Source: Rhizobium sp. ARZ01 (GTDB lineage Bacteria; Pseudomonadota; Alphaproteobacteria; Rhizobiales; Rhizobiaceae). From it: DNA of 64,000 bases. The position numbers and the translations under genes were made by a program. The notes under the pieces were generated by a model that had not been told where the DNA came from, made no database searches, and worked only from the letters and a program-made list of their open reading frames with translations. The stretch is taken from contig NZ_JACVAE010000003.1 of assembly GCF_014851675.1 (NCBI RefSeq), forward strand, positions 1 to 64,000, given 5' to 3'. Of this stretch, positions 56,843-64,000 are shown piece by piece. Position 1 is the stretch's first letter. Each line of letters begins with the position of its first letter.

Positions 56843-57832
56843 TTAGTTGACCTTCGGATTGATGAGCGCTTCGATCTTCGGCTCGCTCATGTTGGCCTTC
56901 GTTACGAGATTTGCACCCGTGTCGACATTGGCCTCCACCTTCTCGCCCTTGGAAACGGCAAGGGCGGTCTTCACGCCGTCATAGCCCATACGGTAGGGGT
57001 CCTGCACGACGAGGCCTGCCAGCGAGCCTTCCTTCAGGAAGCCGACCGTCTTGTCGTCGCTGTCAAAGGCAATGACCTTGATCTTGTCGCCGAGCTTGTT
57101 TTCCGCAATCGCCTGACCAACGCCCTGCCCCAGGATCAGGTTCGAGGCGAAGACACCGACGAGATTCGGATTGGCGGTGATCAGGTCCGTCATCATGTTA
57201 AGCCCGGTCGTCGCCTGGCCATCCCCGTACTTGTCGGCAATGACCTTGAGGCCGGGGTACTTCGTCTTGACCTGGTCCAGGAAGCCCTCGCGGCGCTGCT
57301 CGAGCGAGCCGACGCCCGGAAGATTGGTCAGGATCACGACCTCGCCCTCTTCCTTGCCGGTCATTTCCTTGATTGCCGCTGCCAGGCCATCGGCAGCGAT
57401 GCGGCCGCCCTGAACGTTGTCGGTCGTCAGGAACGACGTGAATGCCTTGGAATCTGCGGCCGAGTCGATGCCGATGATTGGCACGGCCTTTGCCGCTTCG
57501 TCGATCGGCTTGCCGAGCGCCTTGAACTCGGTCGGTGCGATCACGACCGCAGCCGGCTTGCCGGCGACGGCGTTTTCGAGAATGCTGATCTGGCCGTTGA
57601 TGTCGGCTTCCGACTGCGCGCCCAGTTCCGGCACGTTCACACCGAGATCCTTGCCTGCCGCCCGAGCGCCGGCGAGCACGATCTGCCAGTAGAAGGAGGT
57701 CGTGTCCTTGACGATGATCGGAATGGTGACGTCCTGCGCGAAAGACGCGGCCGGCGACATCGTCGCGAAAACGGCGGCGCCGGCAAGCGCCGTGAAGGCG
57801 CGTCGGGACAGAAGCGATTTGGCAATGCGCAT
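56843..57832 (-). CDS. Ribose-type periplasmic sugar-binding protein
   Basis: 329 residues from ATG 57832 (GAGGAG eight bases upstream). Twin-arginine-like SRRAF, then a hydrophobic signal peptide ending near ASFAQD. Periplasmic-binding-protein type 1 fold with DINGQISILENAVAGKPAAVVIAPT and DNVQGGRIAADGLA, as in RbsB-type proteins. The sugar cannot be read from sequence; the cluster's mutarotase and aldose dehydrogenase suggest a 6-deoxyhexose or related pyranose. First gene of the transporter operon, with a candidate regulated promoter upstream. Confidence 0.94.
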   Translation of the reverse strand: MRIAKSLLSRRAFTALAGAAVFATMSPAASFAQDVTIPIIVKDTTSFYWQIVLAGARAAGKDLGVNVPELGAQSEADINGQISILENAVAGKPAAVVIAPTEFKALGKPIDEAAKAVPIIGIDSAADSKAFTSFLTTDNVQGGRIAADGLAAAIKEMTGKEEGEVVILTNLPGVGSLEQRREGFLDQVKTKYPGLKVIADKYGDGQATTGLNMMTDLITANPNLVGVFASNLILGQGVGQAIAENKLGDKIKVIAFDSDDKTVGFLKEGSLAGLVVQDPYRMGYDGVKTALAVSKGEKVEANVDTGANLVTKANMSEPKIEALINPKVN

Positions 57833-58152
57833 TATGTTCTCCTCTCTGGGTGCGTTCTCCTCCAAGAAACCGGACCGCTGAACGCTGGCGGATCGATTTT
57901 TATCTATAAAAAACAGTTATGCAGGCAAGCTAGCCGAGGTAAGCCCGCTTTGCAAGCCGGTTGGACCGCGTCAAATCTCCCTGCTCGCGCCTATCCGGAG
58001 CGCCTTCATCGAATGCCTCCTCCGTTGCTTTTCCAGTGTTTGTCCGCCCCTCCAATCGCCGAGCGGACTGATCCATGCGACAAGTGAAACATCGGTTCCA
58101 CTAAATTGTCAACGCGGAACATTCGTTCTATTTGTGCCGCGCGTCTACAGCA
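57833..58152 (-). promoter_or_regulatory. Promoter region of the sugar ABC operon with shared 19-bp site
   Basis: 320 bp without a gene. Positions 57898-57916 read TTTTATCTATAAAAAACAG, matching 16 of 19 bases at 59743-59761 upstream of the aldo/keto reductase, the other leftward operon. On the minus strand the site contains TAGATA, a possible minus-10 with TTGCCT 16 bp upstream, so part of the similarity may be promoter. Near the fucU-type stop are GGTTCC..GGAAC and GAAC-ATTC-GTTC repeats (58094-58128). Otherwise nothing recognisable. Confidence 0.5.
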
Positions 58153-58599
58153 TTAGACCCTGAACACCTCATGTGGATGCACAACACCCTTCTTGAGAAT
58201 GATGTTGCCATAGAGCCGGAACTCGGTGGTGGCAACGATATAGGACGCCTTCTTTGCCATCTCGTAGAACGCAAAGCGCTCTACCGAATGTATCGTGAAA
58301 TTGCCGGCAAGCCGGCTGACGATTTTCTGGAACTCGACACAAACCGGCGGCACGGCGGACGGATCGTCGACGACCTGCATCCGCCAGGCGGCCTCCGGCA
58401 CGAAAGTGTCGAGAGGCATGTGCGACAGCACGGCCTCCGTCATGGCAAGCGCATCGACACCATCCGCCCGGATGACTTTCGGCCCCATGGAGCCTGCTGG
58501 AAAGTTTGCGTCCGCAATGACGATGTCGTCCCCGTGCCCCATAGTTCGCAGCGCATGCAACAGATCAGGTCCGAGAAGGGGGTGGATACCTTTCAACAT
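58153..58599 (-). CDS. RbsD/FucU family sugar mutarotase
   Basis: 148 residues. The family interconverts sugar anomers (FucU for L-fucose, RbsD for ribose). Start MLKGIHPLLGPDLLHALRTMGHGDDI and the later FYEMAKKASYIVATTEFRLYGNIILKKG carry conserved His, Asp and Tyr ligand residues of the FucU branch. GGAGGG precedes the ATG. Cotranscribed after the aldo/keto reductase (23-bp gap). An anomer-specific aldose dehydrogenase next to a mutarotase makes biochemical sense. Confidence 0.9.
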   Translation of the reverse strand: MLKGIHPLLGPDLLHALRTMGHGDDIVIADANFPAGSMGPKVIRADGVDALAMTEAVLSHMPLDTFVPEAAWRMQVVDDPSAVPPVCVEFQKIVSRLAGNFTIHSVERFAFYEMAKKASYIVATTEFRLYGNIILKKGVVHPHEVFRV

Positions 58600-58622
58600 G
58601 CGTTACATTCCCTCCCGTTGGA

Positions 58623-59642
58623 CTATTGGCGGACAGCATCGGGACCGAGCGGCGGCGCAACCAGGCTGTAGGCGTTCGCCTCCACATAAAACTCCTCCGG
58701 CACTCGGGACCTAGTCAACTCGGCATTGCGATGGAGGCTTGACGGTTTGGCGGTGCCGAGCAAGACGGAGGCGACAGCCGGATGCCGAAGCGGAAACTGC
58801 ATGGCGGCGGCGGCCAGCGGCACGCCGTTCGCATTGGCAAGCTCCTCCAGCGCACGGACACGCGAAAGCACGTCCTGGGTCGCCGGCATGTAGTCGAAAT
58901 GCGCGCCTTCGACGGCGCCCGTCGCCAGGATGCCGGAATTGAAAACGCCGCCCACAACAACGGACGTGTTTCTCTTCAGGCAGAGTGGCAGAAGTTCTTC
59001 GACAGCCGAACGGTCCAGCAGAGTGTAACGTCCAGCGAGAAGAACGCAGTCGATCGATGCGCCCTTCATGACTTCCAGACAGACGGGAACCTCGTTGACC
59101 CCAAGCCCATAAGCCTTGATCGTCCCGGACGATTTCAGCTCCTCGAGCGCTTTCAGACCCGAGTCCATCAGCGCCCGGAGATGGAGTGCGTTGCGCTCCG
59201 CCCCGTGCGTATAGCCGCCAATGTCGTGGACATAGAGCATGTCGATCCGGTTCAGGCCGAGCCGGGCATAACTTAGCTCCACCGACCGCATGATGCCATC
59301 GTAGCTGTAGTCGTAGCGCACATCGAAGGGCAGTGGATCGACATAGCCGTAGTTCGGCACCTTGTCGTCGGCGACCGGGACCATGATCCGCCCGACCTTG
59401 GTGGACAGGGTCCACTCCCCCTTCGGCTTACTGCGCAGGAAATCTCCCGTCTCGCGCTCGGCAAGGCCGAAGCCGTACCAGGGTGCGGTGTCGAAATAGC
59501 GCATCCCCTCGTCCCAAGCCGCCTGCAGCGTTTCCATCGCGACATCGCGCGGGCAGGCGCGATAGAGGCCGCCGAGCGCGGCGGTGCCGAAGCTGTACTC
59601 GGTAACGGCAAGACCTGTCGTGCCGATGGTCTTTGTCCGCAT
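58623..59642 (-). CDS. Aldo/keto reductase, aldose (L-fucose) dehydrogenase type
   Basis: 339 residues from ATG 59642 (the frame opens at GTG 59672). Catalytic tetrad: Asp and Tyr in DTAPWYG, Lys in LSTKVG, His in LYVHDIG. The family resembles D-threo-aldose 1-dehydrogenase (L-fucose/L-galactose dehydrogenase); a Sinorhizobium homolog in a similar chromosomal position is, as I recall, implicated in L-fucose use. It would oxidise an aldose to its lactone. First gene of a two-gene operon with the mutarotase, divergent from the GntR regulator. Confidence 0.88.
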   Translation of the reverse strand: MRTKTIGTTGLAVTEYSFGTAALGGLYRACPRDVAMETLQAAWDEGMRYFDTAPWYGFGLAERETGDFLRSKPKGEWTLSTKVGRIMVPVADDKVPNYGYVDPLPFDVRYDYSYDGIMRSVELSYARLGLNRIDMLYVHDIGGYTHGAERNALHLRALMDSGLKALEELKSSGTIKAYGLGVNEVPVCLEVMKGASIDCVLLAGRYTLLDRSAVEELLPLCLKRNTSVVVGGVFNSGILATGAVEGAHFDYMPATQDVLSRVRALEELANANGVPLAAAAMQFPLRHPAVASVLLGTAKPSSLHRNAELTRSRVPEEFYVEANAYSLVAPPLGPDAVRQ

Positions 59643-59742
59643 GCTTCCCCTTGATTGCCCGCCCCCGCTCACACCTCAGTTGCGCGCGCATATTTCTTTG
59701 GTTTGCAGGATCCGGCTTGATAGCAGGTTATCCATTTCTGTC

Positions 59743-59761
59743 TTTTATCTACAATAGACAG
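59743..59761. promoter_or_regulatory. Shared operator/promoter site upstream of aldo/keto reductase
   Basis: TTTTATCTACAATAGACAG matches 16/19 to 57898-57916 before the transporter operon. Both are upstream of leftward genes. The site overlaps the inverted repeat TCTGTC (59737-59742) / GACAGA (59757-59762). The divergent GntR regulator is the natural candidate to bind. TAGATA on the minus strand may also serve as minus-10. Confidence 0.5.
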
Positions 59762-59899
59762 ATTAAGGTCAATGGGTATTATGTCCCGGAGTGCTTCGCG
59801 AGGGAGAACGGTATGCGTGCGTCCGCGTCACATCCGTCTGGCTAATGCGCCTGCCACCGCTTATGGGAGCACAACACCACAATTCGACCGGCGAGATCC

Positions 59900-60778
59900 A
59901 TGGCCAAGCAAAACACCGTGTTCAAGGACGCCTTCAATCGTTGCCTCGGACTGATCGAGGGGAACGACACGCTTGCCTCGGAGCCGGAGCTCGGCAGCCA
60001 GCTCGGCGTCAGCCGGACCACCGTGCGGGCGATCCTTGCCAGGCTCGAGGAAATCGGGCTGATCGAATGGTCCAAGCGCAGCAAGGTCGTGCTTCGCAAA
60101 CCCGTGCAATCAGACTATTTCCCGACGGAGGAAACCGACTCGCTTTCGGAGATCATCGAACGCAGCTTCATGCGGCGTATCCTTGCCGGCGGCGCCGAGC
60201 CCGGTATGCAGATTAACGAGCTTGAACTCGCCCGGGAGATCGGCACCGGAACCACCAGCGTACGCGAATTCCTCATCCGCTTCAGCCGTTTCGGACTGAT
60301 CGAGAAGCGGCCGAACAGCCATTGGGTACTGAAGGGATTTACGCCCGAGTTCGCGCTGGAACTGACCGAGGTGCGCGAAATGTTCGAGCTGCGCTCCGCC
60401 GCCGCCTTCGCCAACCTGCCGGACAACCACTCGGCCTGGGCGGAGCTGGATGCAATCGCCGCCCTTCATCGCGAAATCCTCGCCGACGTCGAAAATCGCT
60501 ACCGCGAATTTTCGGAACTGGACGAGCGGTTTCACCTGTTCGTGCACAAGGCCTCGAAGAACCGCTTCATTATCGATTTCTATGACATCATCGCCATCGT
60601 ATTTCACTACCACTACCAGTGGAACAAGACGAACGCGCGCCAACGCAATGCGCGCGCGCTGGAGGAGCATCTCGCCTATATCGAGGCCCTGCAGTCCCGT
60701 GACCCAGCGCGAATCGATGAAGCCTGCCGGCGGCACCTGAAGTCCGCCCGCGAGACTTTGTTGCAGTCGATCAACTAA
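59900..60778 (+). CDS. GntR/FadR-family regulator with two winged helices
   Basis: 292 residues. Unusually, two winged helix-turn-helix segments occur in tandem: LASEPELGSQLGVSRTTVRA (about 25-44) and QINELELAREIGTGTTSVRE (about 104-123). A FCD-type ligand domain follows from about 150 to 285 (ALELTEVREMFELRSA, DERFHLFVHKAS, ACRRHLKSARETL). Standard FadR-type proteins have one winged helix. It is divergent from the aldo/keto reductase operon and very likely controls the sugar cluster, responding to the sugar or a pathway acid. Confidence 0.9.
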   Translation: MAKQNTVFKDAFNRCLGLIEGNDTLASEPELGSQLGVSRTTVRAILARLEEIGLIEWSKRSKVVLRKPVQSDYFPTEETDSLSEIIERSFMRRILAGGAEPGMQINELELAREIGTGTTSVREFLIRFSRFGLIEKRPNSHWVLKGFTPEFALELTEVREMFELRSAAAFANLPDNHSAWAELDAIAALHREILADVENRYREFSELDERFHLFVHKASKNRFIIDFYDIIAIVFHYHYQWNKTNARQRNARALEEHLAYIEALQSRDPARIDEACRRHLKSARETLLQSIN

Positions 60779-60796
60779 CCGGCAATCGACCGGATA

Positions 60797-60827
60797 AAGG
60801 GCATCGGCTTCAGTAACCGCTGCCCTT
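60797..60827. terminator. Weak hairpin between convergent genes
   Basis: AAGGGCA / TGCCCTT with a 17-base loop, overlapping the stop of the leftward aldolase gene just after the GntR stop. Few T follow. Possibly a shared weak terminator. Confidence 0.3.
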
Positions 60828-61613
60828 CCCGTCAGTCGCGGCGGCTATCCCGAGAAAGTCCCGGCGCAACCCGTCCATCGCCTTGACCAGGCAATTGACG
60901 TCCGTGCCGATCGCCATGAAATCGGCGCCCATGGCGCGGTATTCATGCGCCTGTTCCGGAACAACGGTCATGATGCCTCGCGCCTTGCCGTGCTTGTGAA
61001 TGCGCTCGAAGGCGTCGCGGATTGCCTCTCGCACCGGCGCAGCCGAAGGCTGACCGAGATAGCCCATGTCGGCGGCGAGGTCGGACGGACCGATGAACAG
61101 GCCATCCACACCGTCGATTGCGGCGATCTCGTCAAGCGCAGCCAACGCGGCACGGCTCTCGATCTGCACGATCAGGCAGATCTCGTCGTTTGCCGTCGTC
61201 AGATATTCGGGCGTTCGGTTGAAATCGCTGGCCCGTCCGAGCCCCGCACCGACGCCGCGAATCCCGGCCGGCGGGTAGCGGACGGCGCGCACGAGCGCAC
61301 GCGCCTGCTCGGCCGTTTCGACCATGGGGATGAGAAAGGTCTGGGCGCCCTGATCCAACAACTGCTTCAACAGCCAGGCCTCGCCCATGGGCGGGCGGAC
61401 GATCGGGTGGCTGGCGGTATCGCGCACGGCACCGATCTGCGCGCTCAGCAGCGGCATATCGTTCGGACCGTGTTCACCATCCAGCAGGAGCCAGTCGTAA
61501 CCGCTACCAGACGCGATTTCGGCAGCGTAAGCGCTGCCAAGCGCAACCCAGAGGCCGAGCTGAAACCGGTCCTCACGAAGGGCGGCCTTGAAGGTGTTCT
61601 TCGGAGCGGGCAT
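60810..61613 (-). CDS. HpcH/HpaI family aldolase
   Basis: 267-residue class II pyruvate aldolase. LLLDGEHGPND, PMVETAEQARALV, metal-ligand QIESRAAL and GLFIGPSDLAADMG are the family motifs. The family cleaves 4-hydroxy-2-oxo acids (hydroxy-oxoheptanedioate, keto-deoxy-glucarate, keto-deoxy-rhamnonate) to pyruvate plus an aldehyde. The aldehyde dehydrogenase upstream could oxidise the aldehyde formed. AAGGA precedes the ATG. It may belong to either the sugar cluster or an aromatic/amino acid route. Confidence 0.92.
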   Translation of the reverse strand: MPAPKNTFKAALREDRFQLGLWVALGSAYAAEIASGSGYDWLLLDGEHGPNDMPLLSAQIGAVRDTASHPIVRPPMGEAWLLKQLLDQGAQTFLIPMVETAEQARALVRAVRYPPAGIRGVGAGLGRASDFNRTPEYLTTANDEICLIVQIESRAALAALDEIAAIDGVDGLFIGPSDLAADMGYLGQPSAAPVREAIRDAFERIHKHGKARGIMTVVPEQAHEYRAMGADFMAIGTDVNCLVKAMDGLRRDFLGIAAATDGKGSGY

Positions 61614-61645
61614 GCGCGAATCCTTGGTGCGATAAGAACTTGCGG

Positions 61646-61675
61646 TTCACCGGCCGGGTTGATCCGGCCGGTGAA
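61646..61675 (-). repeat. Perfect 12-bp inverted repeat between gabD and aldolase genes
   Basis: TTCACCGGCCGG / CCGGCCGGTGAA with a six-base loop, 14 bp past the gabD-type stop. It is the strongest hairpin near these genes. No T tract follows on the minus strand, so it may be an mRNA-stabilising or attenuating structure rather than a full terminator. Confidence 0.7.
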
Positions 61676-61688
61676 GGATCATTGTCGA

Positions 61689-63143
61689 TCAGTTGATGCC
61701 GCCGAGGCAGACATACTTCATCTCGGTGAATTCCTCGATCCCGTATTTCGAACCTTCGCGGCCGAGACCCGAGAGCTTGACGCCACCGAACGGCGCTTCC
61801 GCCGTCGAGATCAGACCCGTATTGACGCCCACCATGCCGTATTCCAACGCTTCGGCGACACGGAACACGCGGGCAAGATCCTTGGCGTAGAAGTAGGAGG
61901 CAAGGCCGAATTCGGTATCGTTTGCCTGCGCGATCACATCCACCTCATCCTTGAACCGGAAGAGCGGCGCCACCGGACCAAAGGTTTCCTCGCGGGCGAC
62001 GGCCATTTCCGGGGTCACATCCGCAATGACGGTCGCTTCGAAAAAAGTGCCGCCGAGCGCGTGGCGCTTGCCGCCCTGCACGACGCGGCCACCCTTCGAT
62101 ACGGCGTCGGACACGTGCTCTTCGACCTTGGCAAGCGCGGCCTGATCGATCAGCGGCCCGAGAATGACACCTTCATCGAAACCGTTACCAGTCTTCAACT
62201 TGCCGACGGCGGCTGCGAGCTTTTCGGCGAAGGCGTCATAGATGCCGTCCTGCGCATAAATGCGGTTGGCGCAGACGCAGGTCTGGCCGTTGTTGCGGAA
62301 CTTCGCAATCAGGGCCCCTTCAACGGCGGCGTCTAGGTCGGCATCATCGAAGACGATGAAAGGTGCATTGCCGCCAAGCTCGAGGCCGAGCTTCTTGATG
62401 GTCGGCGCGCTCTGGCGGTAAAGCTCCGCGCCGATCTCGGTCGAGCCGGTAAAGGTCAGCTTGCGTACTGTCGGGTTTGCGGTCATTTCCGCGCCGATCG
62501 CCGCGGCCGACCCGGTGATGACGCTGAACAGACCTGCAGGCAGGCCGGCGCGCTCGGCGAGCACGGCGATCGCAATCGCCGAGAACGGCGTCTGCGACGC
62601 CGGCTTCAAGACCATGGCGCAGCCAGCAGCAAAGGCCGGCCCGGCCTTGCGCGTGATCATTGCGTTCGGGAAGTTCCAGGGTGTGATCGCGGCGACAACG
62701 CCGATCGGCTGCTTCATCACCAGGATGCGTTTGTCCTTCTGGTGGCCGGGCATGATATCGCCGTAGAGACGACGTGCTTCCTCGGCAAACCACTCGACGA
62801 AGCTCGCTCCGTAGGCGATCTCGCCCTTGGCTTCCGCCAGCGGCTTGCCCTGCTCCATCGTCAGGATGCGGCCGAGATCGTCCTGGTTCGCCATAATCAG
62901 TTCGAACCACTTCCGAAGGATCGCCGAACGCTCCTTGGCAGTACGGGCGGCCCACTCCTTCTGAGCCTTCTCGGCCGCAGCAATCGCTTCCTTCGTCTCG
63001 GCCGCGCCGAGCTTCGGTACATAGCCCACAAGTTCGCCCGTAGCGGGGTTCTTTACCGCGATTGCGGTCTGCGGGTCGGCGTCGATCCAGCGGGTACCGA
63101 CGGGGGCTGCCTGGCGCAGAAGGGTCGGATCTTTGAGGCTCAT
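61689..63143 (-). CDS. gabD: NAD(P)-dependent succinate-semialdehyde dehydrogenase type
   Basis: 484 residues from ATG 63143 (GAGGAG nine bases upstream), the usual GabD length. Catalytic Cys in NNGQTCVCANRIY, Glu in LELGGNAPFIVF, and TPWNFPNAMI of the aldehyde dehydrogenase fold are present. GabD paralogs are numerous in rhizobia and this one could oxidise another semialdehyde or lactaldehyde, given the aldolase next to it and the PLP decarboxylase upstream (a GABA or amine route). Confidence 0.9.
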   Translation of the reverse strand: MSLKDPTLLRQAAPVGTRWIDADPQTAIAVKNPATGELVGYVPKLGAAETKEAIAAAEKAQKEWAARTAKERSAILRKWFELIMANQDDLGRILTMEQGKPLAEAKGEIAYGASFVEWFAEEARRLYGDIMPGHQKDKRILVMKQPIGVVAAITPWNFPNAMITRKAGPAFAAGCAMVLKPASQTPFSAIAIAVLAERAGLPAGLFSVITGSAAAIGAEMTANPTVRKLTFTGSTEIGAELYRQSAPTIKKLGLELGGNAPFIVFDDADLDAAVEGALIAKFRNNGQTCVCANRIYAQDGIYDAFAEKLAAAVGKLKTGNGFDEGVILGPLIDQAALAKVEEHVSDAVSKGGRVVQGGKRHALGGTFFEATVIADVTPEMAVAREETFGPVAPLFRFKDEVDVIAQANDTEFGLASYFYAKDLARVFRVAEALEYGMVGVNTGLISTAEAPFGGVKLSGLGREGSKYGIEEFTEMKYVCLGGIN

Positions 63144-63178
63144 GAAGGTGTCTCCTCGCTTCATTTTATTTCGCGCGG

Positions 63179-64000
63179 TTATAGGCTCTTTCGCGCCATC
63201 TCGACAATCACGTCGAAGGCAGTTTCCGCGTCCGTCTCCGTCATCTCGAACTGTCCCGCCTGGAAACGGATGACGAGGCGTCCGTCCACGCGTGTCTGCG
63301 TCAGATAGATGCGACCATCATCGTTGATCGCGTTTAGGAGCGCCTGATTGTGCTGATCCATGTCCCCATCCGTCCAGTGGCGGAAGGAGAAAAGGGACAG
63401 CACAGGGTCCGTGACGATCTCGAAATCCGGCTCCGCGGCGAGGCGCTGCGCTAGGCTCTGCGACCAGGCCACGTGATTGCGGATCGTCGTCTTCAAACCG
63501 GACAATCCGTGATAGCGGATAAGGAACCAGAGTTTCAGCGCTCGAAAACGCCGGCCGAGCGGTACCGACCATTCAGAATAGTTGATGAAGCCGTCCTTGC
63601 CGTGCGTCTTCAGATACTCCGGCTGAATCGCCAGCGTACGCACGAGATCCTCCGGATTGCGAAGAAAATGCGCCGAGCAGTCAAACTGGGCGCCCAGCCA
63701 CTTGTGTGGATTGAAGACGACCGAATCGGCAACTTCAACCCCCCTCCACAGCGTCCGGAATTCCTCACAGATCATAGCGGCCCCCGCCCAGGCGGCGTCG
63801 ACATGGACATAGAGACCATAGCGTCGCGCAACCTCAACGACAGCGGCAACATCATCACAGGCACCTGTACTGGTGCCGCCCGTGCATGCAACGATGCCGG
63901 CCGGCCGATAGCCGGATTCCAGATCGCTAACGATAGCGGTGTCCAGCGCTTCGACGTCCATGCCGCGCAGCGGCCCCTTCACCGGAATCCGCACCAGGTT
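63179..64000 (-). CDS. Pyridoxal-dependent (group II) decarboxylase, partial
   Basis: C-terminal part of a PLP amino acid decarboxylase or related enzyme; the N-terminal part lies beyond the window end. VHVDAAWAGAAMI holds the PLP-pyridine Asp, and the PLP lysine is in NPHKWLGAQFD. SEWSVPLGRRFRALKLWF is typical of the aromatic-L-amino-acid/tyrosine decarboxylase branch. About 271 residues are visible. Substrate not readable. It is 35 bp upstream of the gabD-type gene, likely cotranscribed. Confidence 0.9.
   Translation of the reverse strand, partial: NLVRIPVKGPLRGMDVEALDTAIVSDLESGYRPAGIVACTGGTSTGACDDVAAVVEVARRYGLYVHVDAAWAGAAMICEEFRTLWRGVEVADSVVFNPHKWLGAQFDCSAHFLRNPEDLVRTLAIQPEYLKTHGKDGFINYSEWSVPLGRRFRALKLWFLIRYHGLSGLKTTIRNHVAWSQSLAQRLAAEPDFEIVTDPVLSLFSFRHWTDGDMDQHNQALLNAINDDGRIYLTQTRVDGRLVIRFQAGQFEMTETDAETAFDVIVEMARKSL

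Overview
The window is about 62-63% GC chromosomal DNA of an alphaproteobacterium in the Rhizobiaceae, most likely Sinorhizobium/Ensifer. This rests on recognisable proteins (ActS/ActR, ChvI/ChvG, a short HprK, a DivL-like kinase, a rhizobial-type AccD) and on a gene order that I recall, without having compared it here, from Sinorhizobium and Agrobacterium chromosomes. About 61 protein genes fill the window densely. I see no rRNA, tRNA, CRISPR array, prophage or recognisable insertion sequence.

Layout. 1-0.5 kb: poorly coding left edge. 0.5-5 kb: hrpB helicase, then redox two-component pair regB/regA (actS/actR). 5-13.5 kb: mmcB, an L,D-transpeptidase lipoprotein, glcB (malate synthase G), a hydantoinase/oxoprolinase-family protein, a cytochrome P450 and a DUF1402 exported protein. 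13.6-16 kb: hslV-GNAT-hslU. 16.2-20.9 kb: hisB-DUF2628-hisH-hisA-hisF-hisE-coaA, with overlapping or very close genes. 20.9-24.4 kb: alkB, a LysM/BON protein, arfB, pckA. 24.7-28.7 kb: chvI-chvG-hprK-EIIA(Man)-ptsH, an envelope-stress system linked to a regulatory PTS. 28.8-34.6 kb: ahcY behind an operator-like palindrome, a DivL-like pseudokinase with Tyr in place of the phospho-His, and a TsaE-sugar kinase fusion. 34.6-42.1 kb: a MurU-like nucleotidyltransferase, addB, addA. 42.1-44.3 kb: trxA, then a small RidA-like/TetR module that looks like an insertion. 44.3-49.3 kb: trpF-trpB-trpA-accD-folC on the minus strand. 49.4-52.1 kb: a YgjP-type metallopeptidase, DUF2852 and PhaZ. 52.3-60.8 kb: a sugar catabolic cluster (SDR, zinc dehydrogenase, ribose-type ABC transporter, FucU-type mutarotase, aldo/keto reductase, GntR regulator). 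60.8-64 kb: HpcH/HpaI aldolase, gabD-type dehydrogenase and a PLP decarboxylase cut by the window end.

How the genes work together. Central carbon control is prominent: pckA, glcB, the PTS/ChvGI block and RegBA all bear on gluconeogenic growth, acid or redox stress. The 52-60 kb cluster resembles an L-fucose-type oxidative route (mutarotase, aldose dehydrogenase, keto-deoxy-acid dehydrogenase) but lacks a lactonase and a dehydratase. The TsaE-AmgK fusion and MurU fit the cell-wall sugar recycling route that bypasses de novo UDP-MurNAc synthesis.

The best leads are non-coding: tandem TetR-type palindromes in the ridA/tetR gap, tandem ATAAAGAC boxes before ahcY, LacI-type palindromes between pckA and chvI, and a 16/19 shared site before the two leftward sugar operons. 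Most genes are ordinary core genes. Every assignment comes from reading motifs and remembered families; no database search was run.
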